64,000 bases of DNA from Pedobacter sp. PAMC26386 (GCA_014302835.1 CP060294.1:1674001-1738000); one strand, 5' to 3'; shown: positions 43,682 through 54,740, numbered from the stretch's first letter. The notes: generated by a model not told the origin, from the letters alone. Translations and numbers: made by a program.

Positions 43682-46218
43682 GAATTTTCAGGGTTAAAAT
43701 ATTTGTTCAAATACGGAGCTGTACGGCTACCTTTCACTTGTGCGACTACTGCTGGTGATCCTGAAGCAACCACAGTCCCTCCATTTTCGCCTGCATGGGG
43801 ACCGAGATCAATCACCCAGTCACTTTGTGCAATCACATGCATATCATGTTCTACCACGATTACTGTATTCCCCTGCTCTACAAGTTTATTCAGCTGTGTC
43901 ATTAATTTTTCTACATCTGATGGGTGCAAACCTGTAGTCGGCTCATCCAAAATGTACAAGGTGTTTCCATGTTGAACACGCTGTAATTCTGTGGCGAGCT
44001 TAATTCGTTGCGCTTCTCCCCCAGAAAGCTCAGTTGCTGGCTGCCCCAATCTTAAATACCCGAGACCAACCTGCTTAACTACATCCAATGCTCTGAATAC
44101 TTGCGGTTCGGCAGAAAAAAAATCACAGGCCGCATCAACAGTAAGCCCTAATACTTCAGCAATATTTTTGTCTTTATATTTGACTTCCAATGTTTGACTG
44201 TTATACCTGGTGCCTTTACAAGTTGGACAAGGTGCATATACGCTGGGCAGGAATAACAATTCTACCATCACAAAACCTTCTCCTTCACAATGCGAACAAC
44301 GACCTTTAACTACATTGAAAGAAAACCGGCCTGCATCATAACGACGGCTTTTAGCCATGGTTGTTGCAGCAAAAAGCTTTCTTACATGGTCAAATAAGCC
44401 AGTATAGGTTGCCAGATTAGAGCGCGGAGTCCTACCGATCGGTTTCTGATCTACACGAACTAACCGTTTAATCGCATCCATCCCTTCAACAATCTGACCG
44501 CCTTTAGTCAGTACTTTTGTGGTTTCGAGTATCTCGGCTTCTTCATCTGAAGCCAAATCTGCCTCCTGACCAAGATGTGCTGCGACCAGTTCGACTAATG
44601 CCTGGCTGACTAAGCTACTTTTCCCCGAACCTGAAATACCGGTAACACTAGTAAATACGCCTAGTGGAAAAGAAACCGCCAAATCATTCAAATTGTTACG
44701 GGTCACATTCTCTAAACGAAGCCAGTTTTGAGGTATCCTGGTCTTTTTTTGCTTTATTTTCTGATCCCCAAAAATATAATTCCGGGTTTGCGAATTTTCA
44801 ACTTTACTTAAGCCCTCAAGTGGCCCACTATACAATATATGTCCTCCTTGTTCGCCGGCAAAAGGACCTACATCGACAATCCAATCTGCATGACGGATCA
44901 CATCAACTTCATGTTCTACTACAAAAAGTGAATTCCCCGAGGCTTTTAATCGGTCCAGTGCCCTAAGTAGTGCTTCTGTATCAGCAGGGTGTAATCCCGC
45001 AGAAGGCTCATCCAAGACATATACAACACCAAAAAGATTGGAGCGTACTTGTGTAGCTAACCGTAAACGCTGTAATTCGCCAGGAGACAGTGTGGGTGTG
45101 CTTCTCTCTAAATTTAGATATCCAAGTCCAAGATCAACCATTACATCAATACGGGCAATCAGATCCTGAGCAATCCTCTGCGTAACCAATACCTTTTCGG
45201 GATGTTCTTTTTCTACTTCAGTTAAATGCCTGTTTTCCTCAACTGTATACAGACTAAAGATGGCTCTTAACCGGGATAAGTTAAGTCTGGATAAATCTGT
45301 GATATCTAAACCTGCAAATTTTACAGAAAGAGATTCTTTGCGTAAACGCTTACCCTGACATAATGGACACTCACCGCTTAGCATATATTTTGAAACCCGC
45401 TTTTTCATCAACTGGCTCTGTGTATTGGCAAAAGTGTGCAGCACATATTTTTTAGCACCAGTAAAAGTCCCCATATAACTGGGTTCTGCTTTGTTTTTCA
45501 GTGCTTCTTTAACCTGTGCAGGACTAAAGCCAGCATAAACCGGAGCTACAGGTTTTTCTTCTGTAAAAAGAATCCAGTCACGCTCTTTTTGCGGGAGATC
45601 ACGCCACGGAACATCTATATCATAACCGAGGGTTGTCAGGATATCTCTAAAATTCTGACCTAACCAGGCTGTTGGCCAAGCTGCAATAGCGCGTTCTCTG
45701 ATGGTCAGGGTGTCATCAGGAACCATTGATTTTTCTGTCACCTCATAAACCCTTCCCAGCCCATGACATTCAGGACAGGCTCCTTCGGGCGTATTGGGAG
45801 AAAAGGCTTCGGCGTAAATGATGGACTGACCAGCGGGGTAATCCCCAGCCCTGGAATATAGCATCCTCAAGAGGTTAGATAGCGTAGTTACACTGCCCAC
45901 AGAAGAGCGGGTTGTCCCGGATCCGCGTTGCTGTTGTAAGGCAATAGCAGGTGGTAAGCCTTCAATTTCATCTACTTCAGGAATAGTCATCTGGTTGAAC
46001 AATCGTCTGGCATACGGAGAAACAGATTCAAGATACCGGCGCTGCGCTTCTGCATAAAGCGTACCAAAAGCAAGGGAAGATTTACCTGAACCAGAAACAC
46101 CCGTGAATACAACTAATGCGTCACGGGGAATTTCCAGGGCTATGTTTTTGAGATTATGTTCACGCGCTCCATGTACTTTTACGAAGCCGGTAAATGTTTG
46201 TTCTTTCTGATTTGTCAT
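43657..46218 (-). CDS. UvrA-like ABC ATPase (short UvrA2 type)
   Basis: About 853 residues from the ATG at 46218 (a TTG at 46230 is in frame). It has two ABC ATPase halves with Walker [10 protein letters not shown] and GISGSGKSS, and signatures [12 protein letters not shown] and [12 protein letters not shown]. Zinc-finger cysteine pairs are CPECHG, CPLCQG, CSHCEG and CPTCKG. It is about 90 residues shorter than housekeeping UvrA, consistent with UvrA2-type proteins reported to lack the UvrB-binding domain. It may serve in DNA damage or DNA-binding drug tolerance rather than normal excision repair. Confidence 0.9.
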   Translation of the reverse strand: MTNQKEQTFTGFVKVHGAREHNLKNIALEIPRDALVVFTGVSGSGKSSLAFGTLYAEAQRRYLESVSPYARRLFNQMTIPEVDEIEGLPPAIALQQQRGSGTTRSSVGSVTTLSNLLRMLYSRAGDYPAGQSIIYAEAFSPNTPEGACPECHGLGRVYEVTEKSMVPDDTLTIRERAIAAWPTAWLGQNFRDILTTLGYDIDVPWRDLPQKERDWILFTEEKPVAPVYAGFSPAQVKEALKNKAEPSYMGTFTGAKKYVLHTFANTQSQLMKKRVSKYMLSGECPLCQGKRLRKESLSVKFAGLDITDLSRLNLSRLRAIFSLYTVEENRHLTEVEKEHPEKVLVTQRIAQDLIARIDVMVDLGLGYLNLERSTPTLSPGELQRLRLATQVRSNLFGVVYVLDEPSAGLHPADTEALLRALDRLKASGNSLFVVEHEVDVIRHADWIVDVGPFAGEQGGHILYSGPLEGLSKVENSQTRNYIFGDQKIKQKKTRIPQNWLRLENVTRNNLNDLAVSFPLGVFTSVTGISGSGKSSLVSQALVELVAAHLGQEADLASDEEAEILETTKVLTKGGQIVEGMDAIKRLVRVDQKPIGRTPRSNLATYTGLFDHVRKLFAATTMAKSRRYDAGRFSFNVVKGRCSHCEGEGFVMVELLFLPSVYAPCPTCKGTRYNSQTLEVKYKDKNIAEVLGLTVDAACDFFSAEPQVFRALDVVKQVGLGYLRLGQPATELSGGEAQRIKLATELQRVQHGNTLYILDEPTTGLHPSDVEKLMTQLNKLVEQGNTVIVVEHDMHVIAQSDWVIDLGPHAGENGGTVVASGSPAVVAQVKGSRTAPYLNKYFNPENSWKSQMLQ

Positions 46219-46240
46219 TCTTTGATTCAATGCAGTCTCA

Positions 46241-46276
46241 CCCTAAAACAGTTCTGAATTGAAAACAGAACTGTTA
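46241..46276 (-). terminator. Hairpin between receptor and uvrA-like genes
   Basis: AACAGTTCTG (46247-46256) pairs with CAGAACTGTT (46266-46275). On the minus strand it is followed by TTTT. It probably ends the receptor transcript, but it also lies about 30 nt before the UvrA-like start and could be a control site. Confidence 0.5.
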
Positions 46277-46382
46277 TTCATTACGGGTAATATAAGGTTG
46301 TCTTTTCATAGAACAACACTTGAAGCATCGAATTGATTTAGATTTTCATGCATCTTTCAACTGTATTTCTGTTTTTATTGAG

Positions 46383-48821
46383 TTAACTACCAGAGGTACT
46401 GCTCTTTTTCACATCTGTGTTGTCAATACCACGCTGATTCTTTTTGATCGAATCTTTCAATTTCCCAAAACGCCAGTTCAAACTCGCATTAAATGAGCGG
46501 TTATAATTTTGTGAACGGTAATTCTGTGTGAAGTTAGCTCCCTCTGTAAAGTTTGTATAATATCTGAACTTGCTAAAAGGATTACTGATACCCAAAGACA
46601 GTGTTAGTTTATCTTTGATAATTTCTTTACTTCCGCTAAAGGCAGAGAAAAAATAACTACTGGTTTGCCCTTGTAGTTGAATCTCTGCAGCATTATAGCT
46701 AAAGCTTGCATTGGCTTTCCATCCATGATCAAACTTATACCCTGTATTGGAATAAGCATAGCCAGTTAATCCGCTATTTTCAGTAATATGACCATCTATA
46801 GACCCCTGTATCCACATATAACCGACATTACCACTCAACAAAACATTCCATTTTGGGGTAATCGGATAATTAATATTCAAGTTCGTAGTTAATGCTTTGT
46901 CTTTACCTATATTGTAAAAAGTAGAACGTGTAATCTGATCTGCTTCATTGTAAACCGCTACATTTTGAATGGTATTATTGGCGAACTTATAACTTAAACC
47001 GACATTGATCGACCCCTTTTTAAATTTACTATAAGTCAGTTCAAAATTATTACTCAGCACCGCTTTAAGATCCGGATTACCTGTTGTCCAAAAATTCGGA
47101 TTAGAACGGTCTACATAAGGGTTTAAATTATTAATCCCCGGTCTTTCAATCCTTTGTGTGTAACCAAAATTCAAACTGCTTTGGTCTTTAAATTTGCGGT
47201 TAATAGAAACAGTCGGTATCAGATTAAAGTAATCCGTATTCACATTTGATGCGCTGCTGATAAAATCCGCTTTTACAAAAGTTGCTTCTGCACGTATCCC
47301 TGCCTTAAAGCCCCAATCTTTTAATTTATAGGCATAAGAGTTATAAGCACCAAGAACATCCTGATTATTATTAAATTTATTGGTCCGGGTTGGGTCAGTC
47401 ACAAAGTTTCCCGTTGCCTGATCAAAGCTTTCATATTCGAAATTACTCTTGTTATCTCTTAAAATCCCCTTAATGCCCCCCTCTACGGTAATTTTTTGTA
47501 AAGGGTGAATATAATCCAGCTGTAGGGTCTGTTCTTTAGAACGGCTATCATTTTTCTGATTGTAATCTGGATCTGTAAAATTTTCTCTGTTAATAAAACT
47601 TAAATCATTCTCTGTTGGATTACCGGAGTTACTGTTTTTGTAGGAAAAGGTCAGCAAACGATCTTTATAACCTTTAAAACCTAACTGGTAATTTAAAGTG
47701 GCATCAAAACCATTCCAGCCATACCTGTTTCTACCCAGCTGATTATATCCAATGTTCTTATTCCCGTCAGACAAACTGAATAATTGGCCTGTGTGTTGTT
47801 TATTATACCCCCCGTAAGGATTTAATTCAACTGTAATTAAATTTAAAGTATCAATTTCATAACTCAGCTCTGCGCCCCCATAGCGGTAATTATTATTAAA
47901 TTTACGAAACCCTGTGCTGAGCAAAGTAGTAGGTGAATCACCAGTTGTAGTTCTTGTTGTTGAAGAAACTGTTTCCGGTGAACTGTAGAAACCTGTTCCA
48001 CCGTATGCGGTCACTCCAAACTTACCCTGTTTCACTGTGACAAAGCCACCTATCCCTGGTCCTCCTATCGGCTTCTGATACCGCAGATTCAGGCTTCCAT
48101 TATAACCATTATCAATTTTCTTTGTGGTAATGATATTAATGATACCGGATAAACCTTCACTATCATACTTTGCCGGTGGTGTAGTAATAACCTCTATTTT
48201 TTGAATGGAAGAAGCTGGCATACTGCGCAATACGTCTTTAGGACTTCTGGCCACCATAGTTGAAGGCTTACCATTGATCAATATTTTGTAATTACCACTC
48301 CCCTTTAATTTGATGTTATCATCAGCATCTAACGACAATAGCGGTACTTTACGCATCATATCAAGCACAGTCAGACCTTTGCTCTCCGGATCAGCTTGTA
48401 TATCATAACTTATCCTGTCAATTTCCTGTTTGATCAAAGGCCGGTCTGCGGTAACAGAGACTTCCTTTAAGTTATTGTTTTGAGAAACCATGAGGATACT
48501 TCCCAGATCGGCGGCTCCATTTGCAGGATTAAGTACTATCGGAATATTTTTAGCATTATAGCCTATCGCAATAGCGGTTATTGTATACTTACCAGGAGCT
48601 ACTTTGTCAAAAGTAAAATTACCTGCATCATTAACCACTACAGTCTTAATAACTGCATTATCCCTTTTGAGGGCTATGGTCATAAAATCTATCGGTTTCT
48701 TGGTGACAGAATCAATTACAGAACCTTTGATGGTACCTGTTGCAGATTGCGCAGCAGCCGATAGCTGGAATAAAATGGAAAGGCAGATTATAGAAATTAA
48801 CGTTACGTAGTTCTTGGTCAT
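46383..48821 (-). CDS. Outer-membrane beta-barrel receptor (carboxypeptidase-regulatory type)
   Basis: An 812-residue outer-membrane protein with signal peptide 1-24 (cut after SAAAQ). A carboxypeptidase-regulatory-like domain (about 27-110, GTIKGSVIDSVTKKPIDFMTIAL), a plug-like region (DMMRKVPLLSLDADDNIKLKG is its start) and a large barrel with an Asn-rich C-terminal end follow. The family (outer membrane beta-barrel, type 3) is common in Bacteroidota with poorly known ligands. It is divergent from the beta-glucanase cluster across 472 bp. Confidence 0.9.
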   Translation of the reverse strand: MTKNYVTLISIICLSILFQLSAAAQSATGTIKGSVIDSVTKKPIDFMTIALKRDNAVIKTVVVNDAGNFTFDKVAPGKYTITAIAIGYNAKNIPIVLNPANGAADLGSILMVSQNNNLKEVSVTADRPLIKQEIDRISYDIQADPESKGLTVLDMMRKVPLLSLDADDNIKLKGSGNYKILINGKPSTMVARSPKDVLRSMPASSIQKIEVITTPPAKYDSEGLSGIINIITTKKIDNGYNGSLNLRYQKPIGGPGIGGFVTVKQGKFGVTAYGGTGFYSSPETVSSTTRTTTGDSPTTLLSTGFRKFNNNYRYGGAELSYEIDTLNLITVELNPYGGYNKQHTGQLFSLSDGNKNIGYNQLGRNRYGWNGFDATLNYQLGFKGYKDRLLTFSYKNSNSGNPTENDLSFINRENFTDPDYNQKNDSRSKEQTLQLDYIHPLQKITVEGGIKGILRDNKSNFEYESFDQATGNFVTDPTRTNKFNNNQDVLGAYNSYAYKLKDWGFKAGIRAEATFVKADFISSASNVNTDYFNLIPTVSINRKFKDQSSLNFGYTQRIERPGINNLNPYVDRSNPNFWTTGNPDLKAVLSNNFELTYSKFKKGSINVGLSYKFANNTIQNVAVYNEADQITRSTFYNIGKDKALTTNLNINYPITPKWNVLLSGNVGYMWIQGSIDGHITENSGLTGYAYSNTGYKFDHGWKANASFSYNAAEIQLQGQTSSYFFSAFSGSKEIIKDKLTLSLGISNPFSKFRYYTNFTEGANFTQNYRSQNYNRSFNASLNWRFGKLKDSIKKNQRGIDNTDVKKSSTSGS

Positions 48822-48993
48822 TCTGTTTTTAGGTTGGTAATTTGTTCATAAGACGTGGGTATTTTTTAATTGTTGCAACAACTATGTAAAAAATCTTTTT
48901 CATGACAAAATTTAAATCAATCAGATAAAATTAGGTTAGACATATAAATAAAAAAGAATATATATATCTTATTGGATATATTTAACAATCATT

Positions 48994-49033
48994 AAAATTA
49001 AATAAATATTTTAGTAAATATTTATTTAATTTT
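48994..49033. repeat. 18-bp A/T-only inverted repeat in a 472-bp intergenic region
   Basis: Arms 48994-49011 and 49016-49033 are exact reverse complements, entirely A and T, with loop TAGT. The gene-free stretch 48822-49293 between the receptor and GH30 genes is very AT-rich and probably carries both promoters. Nothing else is recognised there. Confidence 0.75.
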
Positions 49034-49293
49034 CATAGTGTAAATAAAACATATATCACTAAGATGTTTTAAACAGGTTTTGCAGAATCTATCTGGAAAT
49101 TTTAATTAAGCAGATATAGAGTTATTGTACTAAAAAGCTCGTTTTAGTCATTATATTAAATTAATTAGCAAAATATTGTAAAATAATGCATTATATTGTA
49201 GCTACATTTTATCCGCACAACCTCTTTTTATTTCAAGCGAACTAAATCTACGGGCGTTTCCAATACAAAAACCAAATATTATCAATCTTCCCT

Positions 49294-51141
49294 ATGAACA
49301 AAAACATGTCTTTATTAGGCTGTGCAATCTGTTGTGCAATCTTAGTTTCCTGTAAAAAGGATCTCAACTCCTCTACCACAGCGGGGGCATCTACATTTGT
49401 TCGTGCCAACGAATCTGTAAGCATCTGGATCACAAACTCAGATAAGAGTAAGTTATTGCAATCCCAGTCAAATGTAACTTTCGCTCCTGACGCTGGTACA
49501 AATGCGACAACTATAAATATAGATGAAGCTATATCCTATCAAGGCATTGATGGTTTCGGCTTCACTTTAACCGGAGCTAGTGCCTCTTTGATTAATAATC
49601 TTGGTGCAGCACAAAAAAACACCTTACTTCAGGAATTATTTGCGACTACCGGTGCAAATATTGGAATCAGTTATCTAAGAATATCTATTGGTGCTTCTGA
49701 TCTAAGCGCTGTGCCTTTTACTTATGATGAGGTTGGATCAGGGCAAACAGATAATAGCCTGGCCAATTTCAGTATCGGCCAGGAAATGACAGACCTGGTT
49801 CCTGTACTAAAAAACATCCTTGCCATTAACCCAAATATTAAAATTCTTGGCTCACCCTGGACTGCACCACTGTGGATGAAATCTAATGGTGCTTATGTTG
49901 GTGGCAGTTTAAAAACAAATTATTATGATGCCTACGCCAGGTATTTAGTCAAATATATCCAGGTGATGCGTGATCAGGGAATTACTATCGACGCAATAAC
50001 ACCACAAAACGAGCCTTTGAATCCATATAACAATCCAAGTATGGTGATGCAGGCCACAGAACAGGCAAATTTTATTAAAAACAATCTGGGCCCTCAATTT
50101 AGTTCCAACCAGATCAAAACAAAAATCATTGTTTATGACCACAACGCAGACCGGACAGATTTCCCGCTTGCGGTATTAAATGATGCAGCAGCAAGAGCTT
50201 ATGTAGATGGATCTGCTTTTCACTTGTATAGCGGTAATATAAGTGCTCTGACTGATGTTCATAACCCTTACCCAGATAAAAACATCTATTTCACAGAACA
50301 ATGGGTTGGCGGACCAAGTAATTTCGCAAGCGATCTTCAATGGCATGTCAATACACTGATTATTGGTGCAACAAGAAACTGGAGCCGGAATGTACTGGAA
50401 TGGAATCTTGCTGCTGACCAGAATTATGGACCGCATACGCAAGGAGGTTGTAGTACTTGTGAAGGGGCTTTAACAGTTAATGGAAGTAATGTTTCAAGAA
50501 ATGTATCTTATTATATTATCGCTCATGCTTCAAGATTTGTAAGACCAGGAGCTGTACGAATTTCTTCTAATATTTCGGGCAATATACAGAACGTTGCATT
50601 CAAAAATGCAGATGGTACCAAAATACTGATTGCTTCGAACAACGGATCTGCTAGCAGTACATTTAAGGTTAAATGGGGATCACAATCTTTCACTTATACT
50701 CTTCCAGCAGGCGCTGTAGCTACATTTAAATGGTCAGGCACCACTACTGGAAATCCAAACACCCCACCTATTGGACAGGTGGTTACCTTAAAGGGAATTA
50801 ACAATCAATATGCCAGCAGTGAAAATGGAACTAAGGCTATGTGGTGTAACAGAGCGACACCAGGAGACTGGGAAAAATTCACAATCGTAGATGCCGGTAG
50901 TGGTAAAATCGCCCTGATGGCCATGAATAAATATGTCTCATCAGAAAATGGTGCCAGTGCAATTACTTGCAGCAGAACGACTATCAGTGACTGGGAAAAA
51001 TTTGACTGGATAATCAATGCCGATGGAAAGATCTCTTTTCGCGGTAATAACGGACTTTACATCTCTTCAGAGAACGGGGCAAATGAAATGACTTGTACCC
51101 GAACAGCCATCTCTGGATGGGAAGCTTTCAGTTTAAACTAA
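49294..51141 (+). CDS. GH30 glycoside hydrolase lipoprotein with C-terminal beta-trefoil-like repeats
   Basis: A 615-residue surface or periplasmic lipoprotein (lipobox LVSC, Cys20). The GH30 domain covers about 50-480, with acid/base Glu240 in TPQNEPLNP and nucleophile Glu335 in YFTEQWVGG. It resembles GH30 endo-beta-1,6-glucanases or glucosylceramidases. Residues 496-615 hold three related units, each with SSENG and (D/G)WE(K/A)F, like a fascin-type beta-trefoil, probably glycan-binding. It is followed after 16 bp by a GH16 gene, so beta-glucan is the likely substrate. Confidence 0.92.
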   Translation: MNKNMSLLGCAICCAILVSCKKDLNSSTTAGASTFVRANESVSIWITNSDKSKLLQSQSNVTFAPDAGTNATTINIDEAISYQGIDGFGFTLTGASASLINNLGAAQKNTLLQELFATTGANIGISYLRISIGASDLSAVPFTYDEVGSGQTDNSLANFSIGQEMTDLVPVLKNILAINPNIKILGSPWTAPLWMKSNGAYVGGSLKTNYYDAYARYLVKYIQVMRDQGITIDAITPQNEPLNPYNNPSMVMQATEQANFIKNNLGPQFSSNQIKTKIIVYDHNADRTDFPLAVLNDAAARAYVDGSAFHLYSGNISALTDVHNPYPDKNIYFTEQWVGGPSNFASDLQWHVNTLIIGATRNWSRNVLEWNLAADQNYGPHTQGGCSTCEGALTVNGSNVSRNVSYYIIAHASRFVRPGAVRISSNISGNIQNVAFKNADGTKILIASNNGSASSTFKVKWGSQSFTYTLPAGAVATFKWSGTTTGNPNTPPIGQVVTLKGINNQYASSENGTKAMWCNRATPGDWEKFTIVDAGSGKIALMAMNKYVSSENGASAITCSRTTISDWEKFDWIINADGKISFRGNNGLYISSENGANEMTCTRTAISGWEAFSLN

Positions 51142-51157
51142 TCTAATCCTAATACTT

Positions 51158-51973
51158 ATGAAAACAATTAATTTAATGATCTGCCTGCTTGCAGGTACAC
51201 AGCTTTTAGCGTCCTGCAAAAAAGAGGTAGCTAATTCATCAGCAAATGACACTGCCGGTACTGCTCCACGCGCCGTCAGTTATCAGTTAATCTGGTCAGA
51301 TGAGTTTGATGGGAACGCTGTAAATACAGCAAACTGGAGTTTTGAAACCGGTGGCGGTGGCTGGGGAAACAACGAAAAAGAATATTATCAGCCGGAAAAC
51401 GCCAGTGTAACAGATGGAAACCTAATCATCACCGCCAAAAAACAAAGTGTTGGCGGTATGCCTTATACTTCTGCCAGAATGATCACCAAAGGCAAAAAAG
51501 AATATACCTATGGCAGATTTGAAGCCAGAATCAAATTATCACAGGGACAAGGGCAATGGCCTGCTTTTTGGATGCTTGGTGCCAATATAGGCACTGTAGG
51601 ATGGCCTAAATGCGGAGAAATTGACATTATGGAGAATGTCAACACTTCGACCGAAATATTAGGTACTATGCACTGGTTTGATCAGGCTTATGCTTTTTAT
51701 GGCGGCCATACCAATATCAATCCCACGGATTACCATGTTTATCGTGTAGATTGGACTCCTACGGCAATTACCTGGTATGTAGATAATGTACAGTATCATG
51801 TAGGTAATATTACAAACAGTATCAATGGCACAGATGAATTCCATCGTCCATTCTTTTTGTTGCTTAATTTAGCTATAGGTGGAAATCTTCCGGGACAGAC
51901 CATTGATGAGAGTAAATTGCCTGCAAAAATGTATGTAGATTACGTAAAGGTCTATAAAATAACAGGGGCTTAG
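51158..51973 (+). CDS. GH16 beta-glucanase lipoprotein
   Basis: A 271-residue lipoprotein (lipobox LLASC, Cys20). Residues about 42-270 form a GH16 jelly roll with catalytic motif GEIDIMEN (Glu154, Asp156, Glu159). The sequence YGRFEARIKLSQGQGQWPAFWML is typical of laminarinase-like enzymes cutting beta-1,3-glucan. It shares an operon with the GH30 enzyme (16-bp gap) and the following outer-membrane protein (22-bp gap). Together they suggest attack on fungal or algal beta-1,3/1,6-glucan. Confidence 0.94.
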   Translation: MKTINLMICLLAGTQLLASCKKEVANSSANDTAGTAPRAVSYQLIWSDEFDGNAVNTANWSFETGGGGWGNNEKEYYQPENASVTDGNLIITAKKQSVGGMPYTSARMITKGKKEYTYGRFEARIKLSQGQGQWPAFWMLGANIGTVGWPKCGEIDIMENVNTSTEILGTMHWFDQAYAFYGGHTNINPTDYHVYRVDWTPTAITWYVDNVQYHVGNITNSINGTDEFHRPFFLLLNLAIGGNLPGQTIDESKLPAKMYVDYVKVYKITGA

Positions 51974-51995
51974 TTATCAATTCAATTTTTAAACA

Positions 51996-52919
51996 ATGAA
52001 CCTGAAATCGTGCCTGTTTCTAGCCTTCTTTTATGCTGCTTTTGCAGCAAAAGCACAGTCAAACGTTGGTTTTTCAAAAAAAAAAGCAAATAATGTTGAA
52101 ATAGAAGCCTATGGGGATTACCGTTCATCAGATTTCCAATGGTCTATTGCTGGTAATAACCTGGGACAGAATCCCAATATATTGTCAGAGGTCAAGTGGA
52201 AAAACATAAAAGGTCCGGGTATGGGATTAGATATTCGTTTGAATATCTGGTCCCCTATCTTTTTCAAAGGAAGTTATCACCGCACCTGGATTAAAAGCGG
52301 ACAGGTAACGGATAATGATTATGCTGCGGACAACAGAACTGAACCAGGTTATCATGCTGATTTAAACAGCAATGAAGGTTTTATCTATACATGGTTTGTA
52401 ACAACCGGTTATGAATTTAGAATTGGACAGACCTTAAAGATTAGTCCTTATGCGGGTTATACCAAAAACACACAACAATTACATCTGAAAAATTTTAACA
52501 ACGAAACTGATCCTGCTATCAAAACATTAAATAGTATCTATCAGGCAAACCGGGCAGGCTTAATACTTGGTGCAGCAGCCACACTCTCGTTGACGAATCA
52601 GCTTTCAGTTGAGGGTATAGTCAATTATAGTCAGGTGAAATATCAGGCGTATGCTGATTGGAACCTGATTGATGCATTTGCACATCCGGTTAGTTTTAAG
52701 CACAAGGCTAATGGCTACGGGACTGAAGCACTATTACAGTTGAATTACAGTTTTACAGCCGTGCTATCTGTTTTAATCAGAGGGAACTATGACTACACCA
52801 ACACAGGCAAGGGTACGGATGAATTATTTCTGGTTGATGGACGCCAGTTACAATCTCAATTTAACGGTGCTACAGGATCTGATAGCGGGTTTGGTATTGG
52901 CGTGAGTTTAAAGCTGTAA
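51996..52919 (+). CDS. Hypothetical outer-membrane beta-barrel protein
   Basis: A 307-residue protein with signal peptide (cut after AFAAKA, about residue 20). Alternating aromatic/polar strands and a final segment GFGIGVSLKL are typical of outer-membrane barrels. No named family is recognised; it has a loose likeness to omptin-type or plasminogen-activator-like barrels with about ten strands. It is third in the GH30-GH16 transcript, so it might pass oligosaccharides or hold the enzymes at the surface. Confidence 0.75.
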   Translation: MNLKSCLFLAFFYAAFAAKAQSNVGFSKKKANNVEIEAYGDYRSSDFQWSIAGNNLGQNPNILSEVKWKNIKGPGMGLDIRLNIWSPIFFKGSYHRTWIKSGQVTDNDYAADNRTEPGYHADLNSNEGFIYTWFVTTGYEFRIGQTLKISPYAGYTKNTQQLHLKNFNNETDPAIKTLNSIYQANRAGLILGAAATLSLTNQLSVEGIVNYSQVKYQAYADWNLIDAFAHPVSFKHKANGYGTEALLQLNYSFTAVLSVLIRGNYDYTNTGKGTDELFLVDGRQLQSQFNGATGSDSGFGIGVSLKL

Positions 52920-52967
52920 AACAACAAAATATAATTAATTTAGTGGTATAAATTTAATCCCCCTATT

Positions 52968-53579
52968 ATGCCATCTTCTCTGCAACAACTTTACGGTGAT
53001 ATAGATATTTACCTTTTTGATCAGTTACTCAAAGGCCGGTATGCAAATTGCCATAAAGTGATGGATGTGGGCTGCGGTGGAGGCCGTAACCTAGTCTATT
53101 TTATGAATAATGGTTTTGAAGTATATGGGATCGATCCGAATATTGCAGCTATCAATGTTGCTAAATCATTATCAGAAGCTCTGGCTCCTGCCAATCCATT
53201 AATGAACTTCAGAGTTTCCAGTGCAGAAGACATGCCTTTTGGTGAAGAATACTTTGACCTGGTCATTTGTAATGCTGTACTTCATTTTGCTAAAAATGAA
53301 GTACATTTCAGAGAAATGTTGCTGGCCATATGGAAAGTTCTCAAACCAGGTGGCTATTTTTTTGCCAGACTGGCATCCGATATTGGAATAGAGACCCTGG
53401 TTGAACCAATAGGCAGCGGCCGATATCTCTTACCCGATGGCACAACACGTTTTTTAGTGAGTGAAGAGGTCTTATTAGCATACACTTCAGAGCTTAACGG
53501 CTATTTATACGAACCCCTCAAAACCACGAATGTTCAGAACCTGCGCTGTATGACGACCTGGTGTCTGCAAAAACTATAA
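52968..53579 (+). CDS. Class I SAM-dependent methyltransferase
   Basis: A 203-residue Rossmann methyltransferase. Motif I is VMDVGCGGGRNL, the acidic residue after strand 2 is in VYGIDPN, and motif IV is FDLVICNAVLHF; LKPGGYFFARL follows. The substrate is unknown; the closest family is the ubiE/tellurite-resistance-like group. It has a strong terminator and follows the beta-barrel gene after 48 bp. Confidence 0.9.
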   Translation: MPSSLQQLYGDIDIYLFDQLLKGRYANCHKVMDVGCGGGRNLVYFMNNGFEVYGIDPNIAAINVAKSLSEALAPANPLMNFRVSSAEDMPFGEEYFDLVICNAVLHFAKNEVHFREMLLAIWKVLKPGGYFFARLASDIGIETLVEPIGSGRYLLPDGTTRFLVSEEVLLAYTSELNGYLYEPLKTTNVQNLRCMTTWCLQKL

Positions 53580-53583
53580 AAAC

Positions 53584-53619
53584 AAGAAGCCCCGCTGCAA
53601 CGTGCAACAGGGCTTCTTA
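53584..53619. terminator. Two-way terminator after the methyltransferase
   Basis: AAGAAGCCC pairs with GGGCTTCTT, with an inner TGCA/TGCA stem, between the convergent methyltransferase and beta-barrel genes. Confidence 0.82.
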
Positions 53620-53633
53620 ACATAGGATTTAAT

Positions 53634-54215
53634 CTATTTGATGTCACCTTTAACCTTGTTGATTGTATGTTGACCAGGTAAATAGATCTGGAAACCAAAT
53701 GATAATGTCAGATTGTTCTGGTAACCTTTATTTCCAAAACCTGTAAGACCATTATACTTCAATAGTGTCTCTAAGCCAATATTAGGCGTAATGAAATAGG
53801 CAAAACCTGGACCAACACCAAAATTTAAACCGTTGGTATTAGCACCACCACCGCTTGTATTAGTACCACCAAAACCAAGGGTAGCTTCACCAAAGAAACG
53901 GCCATGTTTAAGAACTTCTGTGTCCTTACCCATATAATAACGACCTAAAGCACCCAAACCATAAGTAGTTGTGGTTGCCGCATCTTTAGCGGTTTGCAAT
54001 CCAAATCTTCCGTAAGCACCTAAAGCAATATTATCCTCAATGAACCAGGCAGCTTTTGGTGTGATATCCATATTAAAGTTTTTAGAGCCACTCAGCCCTA
54101 AATCAAACTTGCCAATATCACCACCAACTAAAACATTTCCTTTTTGGATTTGTGCATTTGCAGACAAGCCAACTCCTAAGATTGCAGTTAGCAGGCATAA
54201 AGTAAATTTTTTCAT
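53634..54215 (-). CDS. Small outer-membrane beta-barrel protein
   Basis: A 193-residue protein with signal peptide 1-21 (cut after SANA). Glycine/aromatic-rich amphipathic strands and a C-terminal segment LTLSFGFQIYLPG mark an eight-stranded barrel of the OmpA/OmpW-like (beta-barrel family 13) kind. It is probably an abundant small porin-like or structural protein. It is monocistronic. The 525-bp stretch upstream (54216-54740) shows only AT-rich DNA and a 6-bp dyad, TGCAGA/TCTGCA, at 54351-54366. Confidence 0.85.
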   Translation of the reverse strand: MKKFTLCLLTAILGVGLSANAQIQKGNVLVGGDIGKFDLGLSGSKNFNMDITPKAAWFIEDNIALGAYGRFGLQTAKDAATTTTYGLGALGRYYMGKDTEVLKHGRFFGEATLGFGGTNTSGGGANTNGLNFGVGPGFAYFITPNIGLETLLKYNGLTGFGNKGYQNNLTLSFGFQIYLPGQHTINKVKGDIK

Positions 54216-54740
54216 AAGATATTTGTTTAAAACTGTTAAAATTAATCAAGCGAATATTGCTTGAATACCCTAAAAACCCAATAATTGAGTAAATGTTTTA
54301 TTTTTTTTATATTTTTTAACATTTGTTTATAAAGCTGGAGCACAGCCTGATGCAGATCTCTCTGCATAATAACTACAGGTTTAATTCGTGTCTTATTCTT
54401 TATTTAAAATTAAGCTTAGACGACCTTTTTATAAAAAAAAAGACAAAGAAGGACCTGCTGTCATTATCTTCAATTACAATAATTACACTATTGTTATTAA
54501 GATTATAAATTAGCAGGAACTATTTTCTTTTTCGACCGGATAATTCACTCGTAAATTTCATAGATAGTTTATTAAGAGAAATGTTTTAGCCATGTAATAA
54601 TCGCCTTCTCCGTTAAAACGCATTTTTGCTACAAAACACTGTGAATAAAATAGTAAATAAGTGGCGATATTTATTTCCAAATAGTTTAATCACTCTATAT
54701 TTTTCCCTAACTTGATACTGATTACTAACTACTTATATCT

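Noticed and set aside
54323..54508. 61-codon frame between the small barrel gene and the peptidase cluster
   Set aside because: Low-complexity Lys/Leu-rich sequence in AT-rich DNA with no promoter or neighbour support.
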